From the NCBI RefSeq assembly GCF_040954645.1, contig NC_092811.1:84639063-84703062 (forward strand): a DNA stretch of 64,000 nt, given 5' to 3'. The position numbers and the translations under genes are program-made. The stretch's first letter is position 1; each line of letters starts with the position of its first letter. The DNA comes from Diabrotica undecimpunctata (taxonomy: Eukaryota > Arthropoda > Insecta > Coleoptera > Chrysomelidae). The notes under the pieces are model-generated. The model saw nothing but the letters and a program-made list of their open reading frames with translations. It searched no databases and was not told where the DNA came from. Shown here in pieces: positions 31,806 through 42,075 of the stretch.

Positions 31806-32072
31806 TACGACTCCACAAACTTAACTTAAAGTTTATGCTGACCACCCCCACACATCAACCAAATTAAATTGCGTTCTTTCAATGTAATGTAAATAAAATG
31901 TAATCTCAATGTAACTTTTCAATTGAATAACAAATAAATAGCTTATTCTATACAAGTATATATAAATAGAAATACGTGTTGTTTTGTAAAAATTTCAGTG
32001 TGGAAGTAATTTCTGTGAAACAAAATATCCTTTTTTAACACTATTATATACAAACTGTATACCAATAGGTAT
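31806..32072. other. non-coding spacer
   Basis: No feature seen between the inverted-repeat unit and the truncated Gypsy copy. Confidence 0.4.
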
Positions 32073-34290
32073 ACACTTGCGTCTGTATCTAAGATAAACT
32101 CTCCTTCTGGCAGTGGATATCCTAAAATTGATGCTGTGATAAACGCTTTTTCAAGGTCTCAAAGGCATTTTGGCAGTCTGTATCCCAGCAGTAATCTCTT
32201 GCCTCCTCTGTAAGTCGCGTTAATGGCTTAGCGATATCTGCAAACTTCTTAATAAACCTCCGGTAGAAAGTACATAGTCCAAGAAAACTTCATACTTGAT
32301 GTTTGTCCGTTGGTTCTGGCCATTCCTTAATGGAATAGATTTTTCCCTTATCCACTGCCACTCCTTCTTTACTGACTATATGGCCCAGATAATTGACTTT
32401 ACCTTGAAATAGCTGGCACTTCTTGGTCAGCCAGTCTTAACATCAATTGGGCAGCTTTAAGTCGATTAAAAACGTTTTCTAAATTCTTCAGATGATCTTC
32501 AAATGTCTCCCACAAGACGATTATGTCATCTAGATAAACCAGGCATGTTTTCCAAGATAACCCTCTCAACACATTTTCCAGAAGCCTCTCAAATGTCGCA
32601 GGAGCATTACAGAGACCAAATGGCATAACCTTGAATTGCCACAATCCAGATCCTGTGGTGAAGGCTGTCTTCTCTTTATCTACTGGGTCCATTTCTACCT
32701 GCCAGTATCCAGACTTCAAATCCAAAGTAGAAAACAATTTACTTCCAGCCAATGTGTCCAATGTGTCGTCGATCCGAGGCAGAGAATAACTATCTTTCTT
32801 GGTAACGTTGTTTAGCAAACGGTAATCCACACAGAACCTCGTCGTTCCGTCTTTCTTTTTAACCAGGACCACCGCAGAGACCCATGGGCTCGTAGAAGGT
32901 TCTATCACCCCGTCTTTCTTCATTTCCTGAACAATCGTTTCAGCTTCCTCTCTTTTCGCCTGTGGTAATCGTCGAGCTGTTTGACGAATTGGCTTAGCAT
33001 TACCAGTATCAATTTTATGCTTAACAACGGTAGTTCTTCCCGTCTTTCCTCCTTTCAGTGGGAAAGTATCACGATACTGCCGAAGAAATTCCCTTAATTT
33101 CCTTTTCTCCATCTGATTTAGAGACTGTCCCACAACTGCAACCATTTGGTCGAATTTAACGTTGGAATTATCAGATGTTGTCGCCTGACGGATTATGAAT
33201 GTCACAGATATACAAGTTCCTGCTTTTGTCTTTTTCTCGATGATCACTGGGTAGTCATTGACATTGATAAGTCTCACAGGAATTTCTTTAGCCGAAGTCA
33301 CCAATTCTTTTCCAATTATGATTCCACAGCCAACCTCGTCGTCATGGTTCCAAGGCTCCATCATAACAGGTGTCCCTTCGTCCACCATTCCCTGTAGCCG
33401 CGCTACTATGATCTTTTCACTTCTCGCAGGCACGACTGTATCTTCTTTAATTGCTGCTTGCACAGTGTTGCCATCATGTGGATGAAGAAATACCTCCTTG
33501 TTGCCAACTTTGATTACCTTACTTCTTAAAATCCAATTGGAATCCATGCATATTCATTATGTCCATTCCTAATATAACATTCTCTTCGATGTCAGCAACT
33601 ATAACAGTATGCACGAACTTTTCTGCTCCAATTACTAATTGTACCTGGATTTCTCCATAAATGTTGGCATTTTCACCTGTAGCGGTCCGAAGTCGCAACC
33701 TCGTTGGTAACAGTCTGCAACGTCCAACAACGTATGCCTTTTACCATTTATTTCTCCATCTACATATATACTATCTTCACGACATTTCAAAGAAGCTAAT
33801 AGTATGAGAGGGTCTTTGGAAAAGTTCCTGGTCGAAGCTGCCCCCCTAAGGCCGACTCGTTCTAGTTTTCCTGATGGTGAGTTTCTTGACCAGCATCATC
33901 AACCAGTATCTTGTGACAAGCTAATCGCAGTGTTCTCTGCATTTCATGATCACGAAGACCATCAATAAACGTTTGAACGGCCAATTTTTCCATCATGTCT
34001 TCGGGAGGTGTTGGATAAGCATATCGTACTAATCTGGCAATATCTACCTCATATTCTTGAAGAGCCTCATCTTTCTTCTGTCTTTGATTTTTAAGCTGCG
34101 ACTGATATACATGCTCCAAATATTCGTGGCCATATCGCTTATTTAACCTCTTCTTCAGTTGTTCGAAATCATCCGTCTTCTTTACGGCTATGGTCTGAAG
34201 CACATCTAAGACATCTCGAAGAGCGATAGTCAGGTTTACAGCATTTTCTTTTTCAGACCATCATGTAGCTCTTATTAACCTTCAAAATAT

Positions 34291-34294
<4 letters not shown>
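32073..34294 (-). pseudogene. Gypsy gag-pol fragment, copy A
   Basis: Minus strand. 33862-34203 is the capsid-type Gag (FEQLKKRLNKRYG, LQEYEVDIARLVRYAYP). A deletion relative to copy B (the equivalent of about 43228-43390) removes the rest of Gag. 32399-33547 covers the post-protease linker and most of the RT (LVKKKDGTTRFCVDYR, YLDDIIV). The RNase H start reaches DTDAS, where the copy stops abruptly at 32073. It shares with copy B a frameshift after YLDD, a TGA in the connection region and the same 5' boundary, so both descend from one defective source. There are no LTRs. Confidence 0.85.

Positions 34295-34365
<71 letters not shown>
34293..34365. repeat. (TA)n microsatellite
   Basis: Pure TA, directly abutting the 5' end of Gypsy copy A on one side and the tail of a SINE on the other. 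Confidence 0.95.
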
Positions 34366-34368
<3 letters not shown>

Positions 34369-34658
34369 ATAATAGTCTCCCGTTTTATACCGCTCGCGGC
34401 TTTGGGAGAGTATAGCAGGGTAGTCTGCTATATCTAGGGCCTACGGTATACAAGGAAGGTAACATGGCCAGTGCTACGCTTCAACCGCCTATTATTACCC
34501 CTGGTTTTACCCAAGGTACTCATTTTAGTCAGGCTGAGTCGACCTGGGGCCTATAGACATTTTTAAAAATGGCTAGTTGTTCTTGCCGGCGGCGGGATTC
34601 GAACTCCGGACCACCGGCATGCGAGGCAAGCATCCTACCGCTTGCGGTACGCAGGCTC
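34363..34658 (-). mobile_element. tRNA-derived SINE
   Basis: On the minus strand the first 75 bases (34658 to 34584) form a tRNA-like head. It has an A-box-like region around TACCGCAAGCGG and a near-perfect B box GAGTTCGAATCCC. The acceptor-like ends pair at six of seven positions. A tRNA-unrelated body of about 220 bp follows and ends in AT-rich repeats. RNA polymerase III would use the internal boxes. It encodes no protein and depends on a LINE for mobility. Confidence 0.8.
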
Positions 34659-34734
34659 TTGTCTAATGTTTTCTATCCAAAGTATTTTAATTGTTGAAGA
34701 CGAACTTCAACAATTTCGAACAGCAAAGTTCGTC

Positions 34735-34880
34735 TCAAACAATTCAAATACTTTGGATATGTTATGAGAGCAGACACAGAAAACATCGAAAGACTTATTA
34801 TCCAAGGAAAGGTAGAAGGCCGAAGATCACGAGGAACATCTCCAACAAGATGAATCGATCAAATTATAGGCATCCAATAC
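34735..34880 (+). pseudogene. non-LTR reverse transcriptase C-terminal fragment
   Basis: The frame beginning AAATACTTTGG reads KYFGYVMRADTENIERLIIQ, then GKVEGRRSRGTSPTR, a TGA (where this motif normally has Trp), then IDQI. This F-G-H/Y-V-M-R...EGKxEGxRSxGR...W motif is the C-terminal end of insect RTE/craft-type ORF2 proteins. Only the tail survives. Confidence 0.65.
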
Positions 34881-36095
34881 ATAATCATATCAAAAGGGTC
34901 TTATTTACCTATCTTTGCTCCTATTGGTCCAACCGTACCGTACGGGGCCTAAAATGATAATATTTAACGGACAGAATACGATGATGGAGACAAATCAAGT
35001 ATGGCGACATGTAATAATACCGTAAACTGGTAGCGATAAAACTGAGTAACGCACAGAGGTGTGTGGCATAATACGTAACAGGATTTAACGAATAGGATAC
35101 GATTACATACATCTGTATACATACGTTCACTTTTAGACAGTCAACTTCTCTACTTTTGATAAACGCAAAGAAGCCCCAACGTTCACTGTTAGACGTTCAC
35201 TGCATACATCCCCACTGTGAAAACTAAACAAGCCAGCGTCTCAAACGTGGAATGAGCCGTAGAACGTGATATATTGCCGTAAAAATATATGATGGCCATA
35301 GACGGTTCTATAATATCCAGAAAATTTTTTCCCTGATCATATTTAAAAAACATACGCTGTATATACTAACCCATGCTTTGCAAATATGGATTACGATCAA
35401 GTTATGTACAACTTCCTTTGTAAAGGTATAATTAATTAGTATAAATAAGTTAAAAGGTATAATAATAATTAATTAATAAAGTATAATCAATCAAATAATC
35501 CAGGTTGTTTCAATTTTATACTTTTTTATTGAATAGTGAAGATATACATAAGTACTTATCATTCTTAATTCAATACAAAAATACAGAATGTTTATTCTTT
35601 TGCTATATAATCTACTTTTCCTAAAAATTTTTAGTAACTTTTTGTTCTTTACAAAGTAATAAAAGTTAGAATAGCTTTGTTTTAAAATTTTCAGTTTATT
35701 TTTCTGTCTGAGCTCGTTCCCTTACGAGGGTAAATAAATGGATGGCGCCCATTACTTTATTTTTATTTTAAAGATAATATATTGAAACCTATTGCATATA
35801 AAGTTTGAAAGAACCACACCCAAATCTTTTCCGACACGAGCGATGGGCCTAGAATAATTATGTAGGTAATGCTATACAGGGTGCACTTAGAAAGCTGTAC
35901 CAATTGAATTTTTTTGATAAATCAATACATTCTCATGTTGGTGAATAGTGTGCCTACAAATATGTAAAGAAGCTTATGATATTGGGCATTAAATTATTAT
36001 GTTGTATAAACAATTAATTGAAACTGAATACAGTATACAAATTAACTTAAACTTAGCACAGCAAAAGACCATGTGTACATGTATATAAAAAGTAT
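34881..36095. other. AT-rich DNA, no gene
   Basis: Nothing recognisable apart from short open frames without domains. The last bases, GTAT at 36092-36095, are the target duplication of the Gypsy element. Confidence 0.4.
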
Positions 36096-36366
36096 TGTAA
36101 CGAAATAGCCCATCTCCGATACGTCATAATTCTTAGAAGGACGAATCTAGAAAACGTAAGAATCGGCATGTCAATAGCGCCCGTCCTTCTGACGGGAGAC
36201 AATTAGAGGTGGGACAACGCCAGAATGTTCTCGAAAAGTAACTTTATTATATATATGTAACGTTGTTAGGAGTGAGTTTAGTCGTTAAGATACTACCGAA
36301 CTGTAAAGTTATAAATAAATATATGTATATAAATTCGAACCGCTCGTTTTATTTAATCGCGCTACA
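36096..36366 (+). repeat. Gypsy 5' LTR (271 bp)
   Basis: TGTAACG...GCTACA. It contains a TATATATATG region and AATAAATATATG near the 3' end, as expected for promoter and polyadenylation signals. It carries a small inverted pair CCGTCCTTCTGACGGG. Confidence 0.92.
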
Positions 36367-36525
36367 GTGGTGTTACGGTGTGAGTAAAGAAAATATAAAT
36401 TCAACAGTTGTTGAAAAAGACTTTTGGACTTTTGAAAAATATTGTTCGTCGGGAACATCCGCGTAGTTTGGCAGTGATCTTTGTACGAAAGAACATTTAA
36501 AAAGTACGTGTGTGCCTGACCAAAA

Positions 36526-37854
36526 ATGCTGCTAGTACAACTTTCAGTAAAACAGTTGCGTGAGCAACTGGAAGAACGCGATGAAGACTGCAGCGGGTCC
36601 AAGAAGATACTCCAAGAACGACTAAAGACTGTTCTTAACAAGAATGGAGATGATCCAGAGACATTCCATTTTCAGTCAGCAGAAGAAGCAGTTTTAATGA
36701 AGATAGAAGAAACTTCTAAAAAAACTGATGATCAATTCGAGACTGTTTCCAAAAGATTCGATGAAACGTCTCAAATGATAGAAGAATCTTCTAAAAAAAA
36801 TGATGATACATTCGAGACTGTTTCCAAAAGATTCGATGAAACGTCTCAAATGATTGAAGAATCTTCTCGAAAGAATGATGAAAGATTTAATGAAACGTCT
36901 CAAACTATTAAAGAAATAGCTAGACAAAACGACGAGAAATTCGAAAATATGTCTAGAAGATTCGACGAAGTATGTAATCAAAACAATGACAAATTTGAAG
37001 AAGTCACAAGAACATTCGATAACATACAGAAAAATGTAAACAACGTAGAAGAGAAGATCAAACAATTAGAGAGCATGATAACTAATACAAAAGTGCTACC
37101 ACCAGTTAATACAATAGCCTTAGATCCGGTAGTGAAAGAAGAATCACCTAGAGACGAAACAACACATAATATGAGATTCAAATTGCCACCATTTGATGGA
37201 AAGTCTTCTTGGTCCATATACCTTAGACAATTTGAAGCTATTGCGACAGCCAATCATTGGACAGAACAAGAAAATGCTGTTTCCTTGACTGCTGCTTTAC
37301 GAGGTGATGCTGCAGATATCCTAAGATCGATTCCTAAGGGTCAAGAAAAATGTTACCAGACCTTGTTCACTCGACTAGACAAACGTTACGGAGATGCCCA
37401 TCTACAACAAGTCTACAAGGCGCAACTAAGAAGTAGAATTCAACGAGCAAGTGAAAATTTACAAGAGTTTGAAGCAGATGTTGCTCGTATAGTGCGGTTG
37501 GCTTATCCGGAAGTACCAGACAACATTTTGGAAGAAATTGCTGTAGATACCTTCGTCAATGGGTTAAAAGAAAGTGAATTACAGAAAGCTTTACGACTAG
37601 CAAGACCAAAAGTTCTGGATGAAGCGCTCGCTATTGCCTTGGAACATGAAACAGCTAGTCAAACTTCACGGAGCCATCGAGTAAGAACCATCGAAGAAGG
37701 CGACGAACCAAACGATGAACGTCTGGAAGAAATGGTACGAAAAGTAGTTCGTAACACGATGCCGAAGAGACGCGAGCCCAGATGTTGGAATTGCGGTGAC
37801 GTAGGTCATATTCGCCGTAATTGCAAGAAAATGATACAACAGTCGGAAAACTAG
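36526..37854 (+). CDS. Gypsy Gag with SAP-like N-terminus, coiled coil and zinc knuckle
   Basis: 442 residues from a real ATG. Residues about 4-36 (QLSVKQLREQLEERDEDCSG...LQERL) fit a SAP-type DNA-binding motif. Residues about 65-190 are a heptad-rich coiled coil made of 25-residue repeats (75 bp at DNA level, ETVSKRFDETSQMIEESS), then decaying versions. The capsid-type Gag domain follows (about 220-370, MRFKLPPFDGKSSWSIYLRQ). A single CCHC knuckle CWNCGDVGHIRRNC lies near the C-terminus (37783-37824). The frame is open to TAG at 37852. Pol lies in a different frame. Confidence 0.88.
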   Translation: MLLVQLSVKQLREQLEERDEDCSGSKKILQERLKTVLNKNGDDPETFHFQSAEEAVLMKIEETSKKTDDQFETVSKRFDETSQMIEESSKKNDDTFETVSKRFDETSQMIEESSRKNDERFNETSQTIKEIARQNDEKFENMSRRFDEVCNQNNDKFEEVTRTFDNIQKNVNNVEEKIKQLESMITNTKVLPPVNTIALDPVVKEESPRDETTHNMRFKLPPFDGKSSWSIYLRQFEAIATANHWTEQENAVSLTAALRGDAADILRSIPKGQEKCYQTLFTRLDKRYGDAHLQQVYKAQLRSRIQRASENLQEFEADVARIVRLAYPEVPDNILEEIAVDTFVNGLKESELQKALRLARPKVLDEALAIALEHETASQTSRSHRVRTIEEGDEPNDERLEEMVRKVVRNTMPKRREPRCWNCGDVGHIRRNCKKMIQQSEN

Positions 37855-37945
37855 AACGGGTCGACAACAAGGGGCAACTGCCGACCTCGAGAAACACAGC
37901 CCCCATAGTAACTGTGAACAGTACGTCCTCAGGTGGAAATCATAG

Positions 37946-40900
37946 CTGTACATAGAGGGTCGTATCAATAATAAATGTAGATCGTTTTTGGTAGATACAG
38001 GTGCAACGAGAACTATTGCACGGCCAGAAGTAGTACGAGGCCATCTTAAATTATCGCCTGCAACAGTAAAGCTTAGAACAGCAACTGGTGAGATAATTAA
38101 TACATATGGCGAGGCTAATATGTCAGTATCCATTGGCCAGACCACAGTGAAACATACAGTATTAATTGCAGAGATCTCCGATGAGTTCATATTGGGGATG
38201 GATTTACTAAGGAAAGTTGGGGCTGTATTGAATGTCAAAGATGGAGTTCTCGAGATCAGTGGTGAAGAGTTGCCGTTTCATGAAGACAAAGAAGATGTTA
38301 TCAGCTTAATAACTACTTGTGACGTAACAATACCCGGTAATAGTGAGAAAATTTTGATGACCAGACCTGATGGTTACTGCCGAGAGGGAAGTTTAAGGAT
38401 GGTCGAAGATGTGAATAATGCCGAGTTCCTAACGGCAAAAGCTTTGGTGAGAATTCGAGATGTCGTTCCTGTAAGAGTTATTAATTTAAAGGGAACTGCT
38501 ATTAAGTTAAGTAAAAGAACTTTGATCGGACAGTGTGTTCCCGTGGCTTCGATTTGTTCCATGAATACTAATGAGAAACCGTCGAAATCTAAGTATCCAA
38601 AGGAGCTTGTTGAGACGATGATTAAAACGTGCCAAGATCTTGATGATGAACGAACTAAAAAAGTGAAGTCTATGCTGATAGAATTTCAAGATGTTTTTGC
38701 CATGGATAAGAAGGATAATGGCAAAACAAGCATAGTAAAGCATAAAATTAATACCGGAGACGCTCAGCCAATCAGACAACAACCTAGACGACTTCCATTT
38801 TCGAAAAGAGATGAAGCCGAAGACATCATCAAAGATATGAACAAACAAGGGGTAATTGAACCATCAAACAGTCCATGGACATCACCAGTAGTCCTAGTAA
38901 AGAAGAAAGATGGTTCAACACGTTTTTGTATTGACTACCGACAGCTCAATGCAGTAACTAAAAAAGATAGTTATCCTTTGCCCAGAATAGACGATACCTT
39001 GGATACACTTTCTGGTTCTCGTTGGTTCTCCACACTCGATCTGAAAAGTGGATATTGGCAAGTAGACATGGAGCCAGCTGATCGTGAAAAAACCGCATTC
39101 TCGATAGGATCAGGGCTTTGGCAGTTCACAGTTATGCCCTTTGGTTTATGTAATGCCCCGGCCACATTTGAAAGATTAATGGATGCAGTTTTAAGAGGTC
39201 TAACATGGAAAACATGCCTGGTTTATTTGGATGATGTAATTGTAGTTGGAAGATCCTTCGATGAACATGCCAATAATCTAACAGAAGTCTTTCAACGATT
39301 GCGGGCAGCGAATCTGAAGTTGAGTCCGAAGAAATGTCACTTGTTTCGACGAGAAGTGAAGTACTTGGGACATATTGTAGCAAGTAATGGTGTAACAGCT
39401 GATCCTGAAAAACTTGCAGCAATTAAGGATTGGCCAGTACCAAGAGATAAACACGAAATTAGAAGTTTTCTTGGCCTATGTACATATTACCGCCGTTTTG
39501 TCAAAGGATTTGCCAATATCTCCAAGCCATTAACAAAGTTGACAGAAGAAGGCAAAGAATATACATGGAGCGAAGAGTGTCAAAGAGCTTTTGAACACTT
39601 ACAAATGGCTCTGATCAGCGCACCGATTTTAAGCTACCCTAGACAGGCAGGAAAATTTGTGTTGGACACCGATGCAAGCAACAGTGCAATAGGAGCTGTT
39701 CTTTCCCAAATCCAAGATGGGCAGGAGAAAGTCATCGCTTACTTTAGCAAAGTCTTGTCAAAACCAGAAAGAAACTATTGCGTTACCAGAAGAGAATTGC
39801 TAGGCGTAGTGAAGGCTTGTGAGCATTTCCATAAATACTTGTATGGCAGAAAGTTTCTTCTTCGCACGGATCACGCTGCTCTAAAATGGCTCCTACAATT
39901 TCGTAATCCAGAGGGTCAGATGGCCAGATGGTTAGAACGATTACAAGAATATGATTACGAGATCGAACACAGGGCTGGCAGAGTTCATTCAAATGCTGAT
40001 GCCCTTTCGAGACGGCCGTGCAGTGCAAATTGTAATCACTGTCTTAAATTAGAAGAACGACTTTGCCCCGTGAGACGAACCACCGTCATTAATGAGCAAT
40101 GGCAGCCTCAACAGCTACAAGACGCTCAAGCAGATGATCCATGTATAAAAAGAGTATTGGATTGGATGCGTCGAAGTGAGAGACCTTCTTGGCAAGACAT
40201 TAGTGCATGTAGTCCAGAAGTCAAGTGTTACTGGAGCCAATGGAATTGCCTAGTGCTGAAAGATGATCTTCTGTATAGAACCTTTGAGAACGATGATGGT
40301 ACAGAAACTAAGCTTCAGTTAATTGTACCTAAAAGTAAAGTGTCAGAAGCATTGCGTCAGTTGCATGACGGTGCATCAGGTGGACACTTTGGTATCACGA
40401 AGACTCTGCAAAAGGTTCGAGAACGGTTCTATTGGGTGAACTGTAAAGATGATGTAAGAAGATGGTGCCGGAAATGTGAACTGTGTGCAACCAGTAATGG
40501 TCCAGCTGGTAAAAAGAGGGCACCCATGAGACAGTACAATGTTGGTAGTCCTATGGAAAGAGTAGCAATCGACATTGCAGGTCCACTTCCAGAGACAAAT
40601 GATGGGAATAAATATATCCTGGTAGCCATGGATTATTTTACGAAATGGACTGAGGCTTATGCGATACCAAATCAAGAAGCTGCTACCGTTGCAGAGGTAC
40701 TTGTTAAAGAATTCTTTAGCCGATTTGGTGTTCCCTTGGAGATCCACTCCGACCAAGGGCGAAACTTCGAGTCAACCCTTTTCCAAAACGTTTGTAAATT
40801 GATTGGTGTCAATAAGACCAGAACGACACCCCTGCATCCTCAATCAGACGGAATGGTCGAGAGAATGAACCGAACAATGGGTAAACACCTATCCAAGGTT

Positions 40901-41224
40901 GTATCAGAACATCAAAGAGATTGGGACCAGCATATTCATTTATTCCTAATGGCCTACCGCTCGGCCGTGAATGAAACTACAGGCCAGACTCCAACCTGCC
41001 TGATGTTAGGTCGTGAAGTTCGTTTGCCCTGCGACCTAGAGTTTGGCTGCAGACCTTCCGAAGAACATGTTGCAAGCGAAGATTATGTCGACCGCCTGAA
41101 GTTAAGAATGAACAACATTCATGAACTTGCCCGACAACACATCCAGATAGCCAGTGACAGAATGAAAGATCAATATGATTCTCGATGTAAGAGTGAACGC
41201 TATGAAGTAGGTGATCTTGTTTAG
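37946..41224 (+). CDS. Gypsy Pol: protease, reverse transcriptase, RNase H, integrase
   Basis: The open frame from 37946 has no Met and must be entered by frameshifting or was cut by an indel. The protease core is FLVDTGATRT (37985). The RT has VVLVKKKDGSTRFCIDYR and YLDD at 39223-39234. RNase H starts VLDTDASNSAIGAVL. The integrase has an HHCC finger (LHDGASGGHFG...CRKCELC) and the catalytic core: Asp in VAIDIAGPLPE, Asp in HSDQGRNFE, Glu in DGMVERMNRT. It stops at TAG (41222-41224), inside the conserved stretch before GPY/F where relatives have Trp. The reading frame continues beyond it (next entry). Confidence 0.9.
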   Translation: MYIEGRINNKCRSFLVDTGATRTIARPEVVRGHLKLSPATVKLRTATGEIINTYGEANMSVSIGQTTVKHTVLIAEISDEFILGMDLLRKVGAVLNVKDGVLEISGEELPFHEDKEDVISLITTCDVTIPGNSEKILMTRPDGYCREGSLRMVEDVNNAEFLTAKALVRIRDVVPVRVINLKGTAIKLSKRTLIGQCVPVASICSMNTNEKPSKSKYPKELVETMIKTCQDLDDERTKKVKSMLIEFQDVFAMDKKDNGKTSIVKHKINTGDAQPIRQQPRRLPFSKRDEAEDIIKDMNKQGVIEPSNSPWTSPVVLVKKKDGSTRFCIDYRQLNAVTKKDSYPLPRIDDTLDTLSGSRWFSTLDLKSGYWQVDMEPADREKTAFSIGSGLWQFTVMPFGLCNAPATFERLMDAVLRGLTWKTCLVYLDDVIVVGRSFDEHANNLTEVFQRLRAANLKLSPKKCHLFRREVKYLGHIVASNGVTADPEKLAAIKDWPVPRDKHEIRSFLGLCTYYRRFVKGFANISKPLTKLTEEGKEYTWSEECQRAFEHLQMALISAPILSYPRQAGKFVLDTDASNSAIGAVLSQIQDGQEKVIAYFSKVLSKPERNYCVTRRELLGVVKACEHFHKYLYGRKFLLRTDHAALKWLLQFRNPEGQMARWLERLQEYDYEIEHRAGRVHSNADALSRRPCSANCNHCLKLEERLCPVRRTTVINEQWQPQQLQDAQADDPCIKRVLDWMRRSERPSWQDISACSPEVKCYWSQWNCLVLKDDLLYRTFENDDGTETKLQLIVPKSKVSEALRQLHDGASGGHFGITKTLQKVRERFYWVNCKDDVRRWCRKCELCATSNGPAGKKRAPMRQYNVGSPMERVAIDIAGPLPETNDGNKYILVAMDYFTKWTEAYAIPNQEAATVAEVLVKEFFSRFGVPLEIHSDQGRNFESTLFQNVCKLIGVNKTRTTPLHPQSDGMVERMNRTMGKHLSKVVSEHQRDWDQHIHLFLMAYRSAVNETTGQTPTCLMLGREVRLPCDLEFGCRPSEEHVASEDYVDRLKLRMNNIHELARQHIQIASDRMKDQYDSRCKSERYEVGDLV

Positions 41225-42064
41225 CTTTATAATCCACAACATCGTCGAGGCTTGTCTTCCAAACTGCAAAGACAATGGGAAGGTCCATATGAAATTAAAA
41301 AGAAAATAAATGACGTAATATTCCGAATTAAGAAGTTGCCGAAAGGTAAACCAAAAGTAGTTCACATAAATCGTCTTGCACCATATGCTGGCTCAAATGA
41401 AACAGAAGAAGCACGAACCCTTCAACATGAGATCAAAGATGACCGGCGACCAAGCTTTAATGAATTTATGTCAAATTACGCAGAGAGAAAGAGAGCTAGA
41501 TTCGGCGTGACCACAGAAGTTCAGCAGGATCTTTTTAGTGTTCCGCATAACGTCTCTCTAGCCCGCTGTGTTGCCCAAGATCTTGAGATGACTAACGGAA
41601 TCTCATCCGTATTTTATAAGAAATTCGGTCGTTTGGACGAGTTAAAAAACCAGCAACCTAAAGTTGGAAGAGTACTGAGATTAGAAGATGGTTCTCGATC
41701 TTTGCTGTATATGGTGACCAGGAAGTCGTATAAAGACAGGGCAAGCTACGAGGATATATGGCGTGCTCTAACTAATTTGAAGAGAATTGTGTGCAATTAC
41801 GACATCAAGAATTTGGCCTTACCCAAGATAGGCCATGCACTAGATAATCTGGACTGGAAGATTGTCAGAAGCATGCTTGAAGTGATCTTCCGAGAAACCG
41901 GCGTACGAATTACTGTGTGTTGCATTAACCCGATGAGATCGTATCCTTCAAAGTCAGTAGACTGTTATTTCTTTCTAAAGGGTTCATGCAGAGCTGGAGA
42001 GTCCTGTAGATTCCGCCATCCTGTGCCTACATATAGAGTTGCTGATCGGGACGATCAGATTTAA
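41225..42064 (+). CDS. Pol C-terminus: GPY/F module, TARG1-like macrodomain, CCCH zinc finger
   Basis: In frame with Pol after the TAG. First comes the GPY/F module (QRQWEGPYEIKKK, PKVVHINRLAPY). Then, at about 41510-41920, comes a domain that aligns along its length with the macrodomain of TARG1/OARD1. It has QDLFSVP (Asp at 41528-41530, matching the adenine-contacting Asp), SLARCVAQDLEMTNGIS (substrate loop), VFYKKFG, TRKSYKDRASYED, and LPKIGHALDNLDW with the catalytic-type Asp at 41843-41845. The TARG1 catalytic Lys position aligns to Arg (41720-41722) with Lys next to it. A CCCH finger (C-x7-C-x5-C-x3-H, 41963-42019) ends the protein. Macrodomains bind or remove ADP-ribose; a role in countering host ADP-ribosylation is inference. 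Confidence 0.85.
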   Translation, partial: LYNPQHRRGLSSKLQRQWEGPYEIKKKINDVIFRIKKLPKGKPKVVHINRLAPYAGSNETEEARTLQHEIKDDRRPSFNEFMSNYAERKRARFGVTTEVQQDLFSVPHNVSLARCVAQDLEMTNGISSVFYKKFGRLDELKNQQPKVGRVLRLEDGSRSLLYMVTRKSYKDRASYEDIWRALTNLKRIVCNYDIKNLALPKIGHALDNLDWKIVRSMLEVIFRETGVRITVCCINPMRSYPSKSVDCYFFLKGSCRAGESCRFRHPVPTYRVADRDDQI

Positions 42065-42075
42065 GAGGGGAGCAG

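Noticed and set aside
34584..34658. A functional tRNA gene on the minus strand
   Set aside because: The B box is good, but the T stem does not pair well and about 220 bp of unrelated sequence with an AT-repeat tail follows. It is a SINE head.
36694..37065. Minus-strand frame with repetitive FF/RRFIESF pattern
   Set aside because: It is the antisense shadow of the tandemly repeated coiled-coil part of the Gypsy gag.
41252..41500. An envelope gene in the position after Pol of the Gypsy element
   Set aside because: The region encodes a GPY/F module, a soluble macrodomain and a CCCH finger. There is no signal peptide, furin site or membrane segment.
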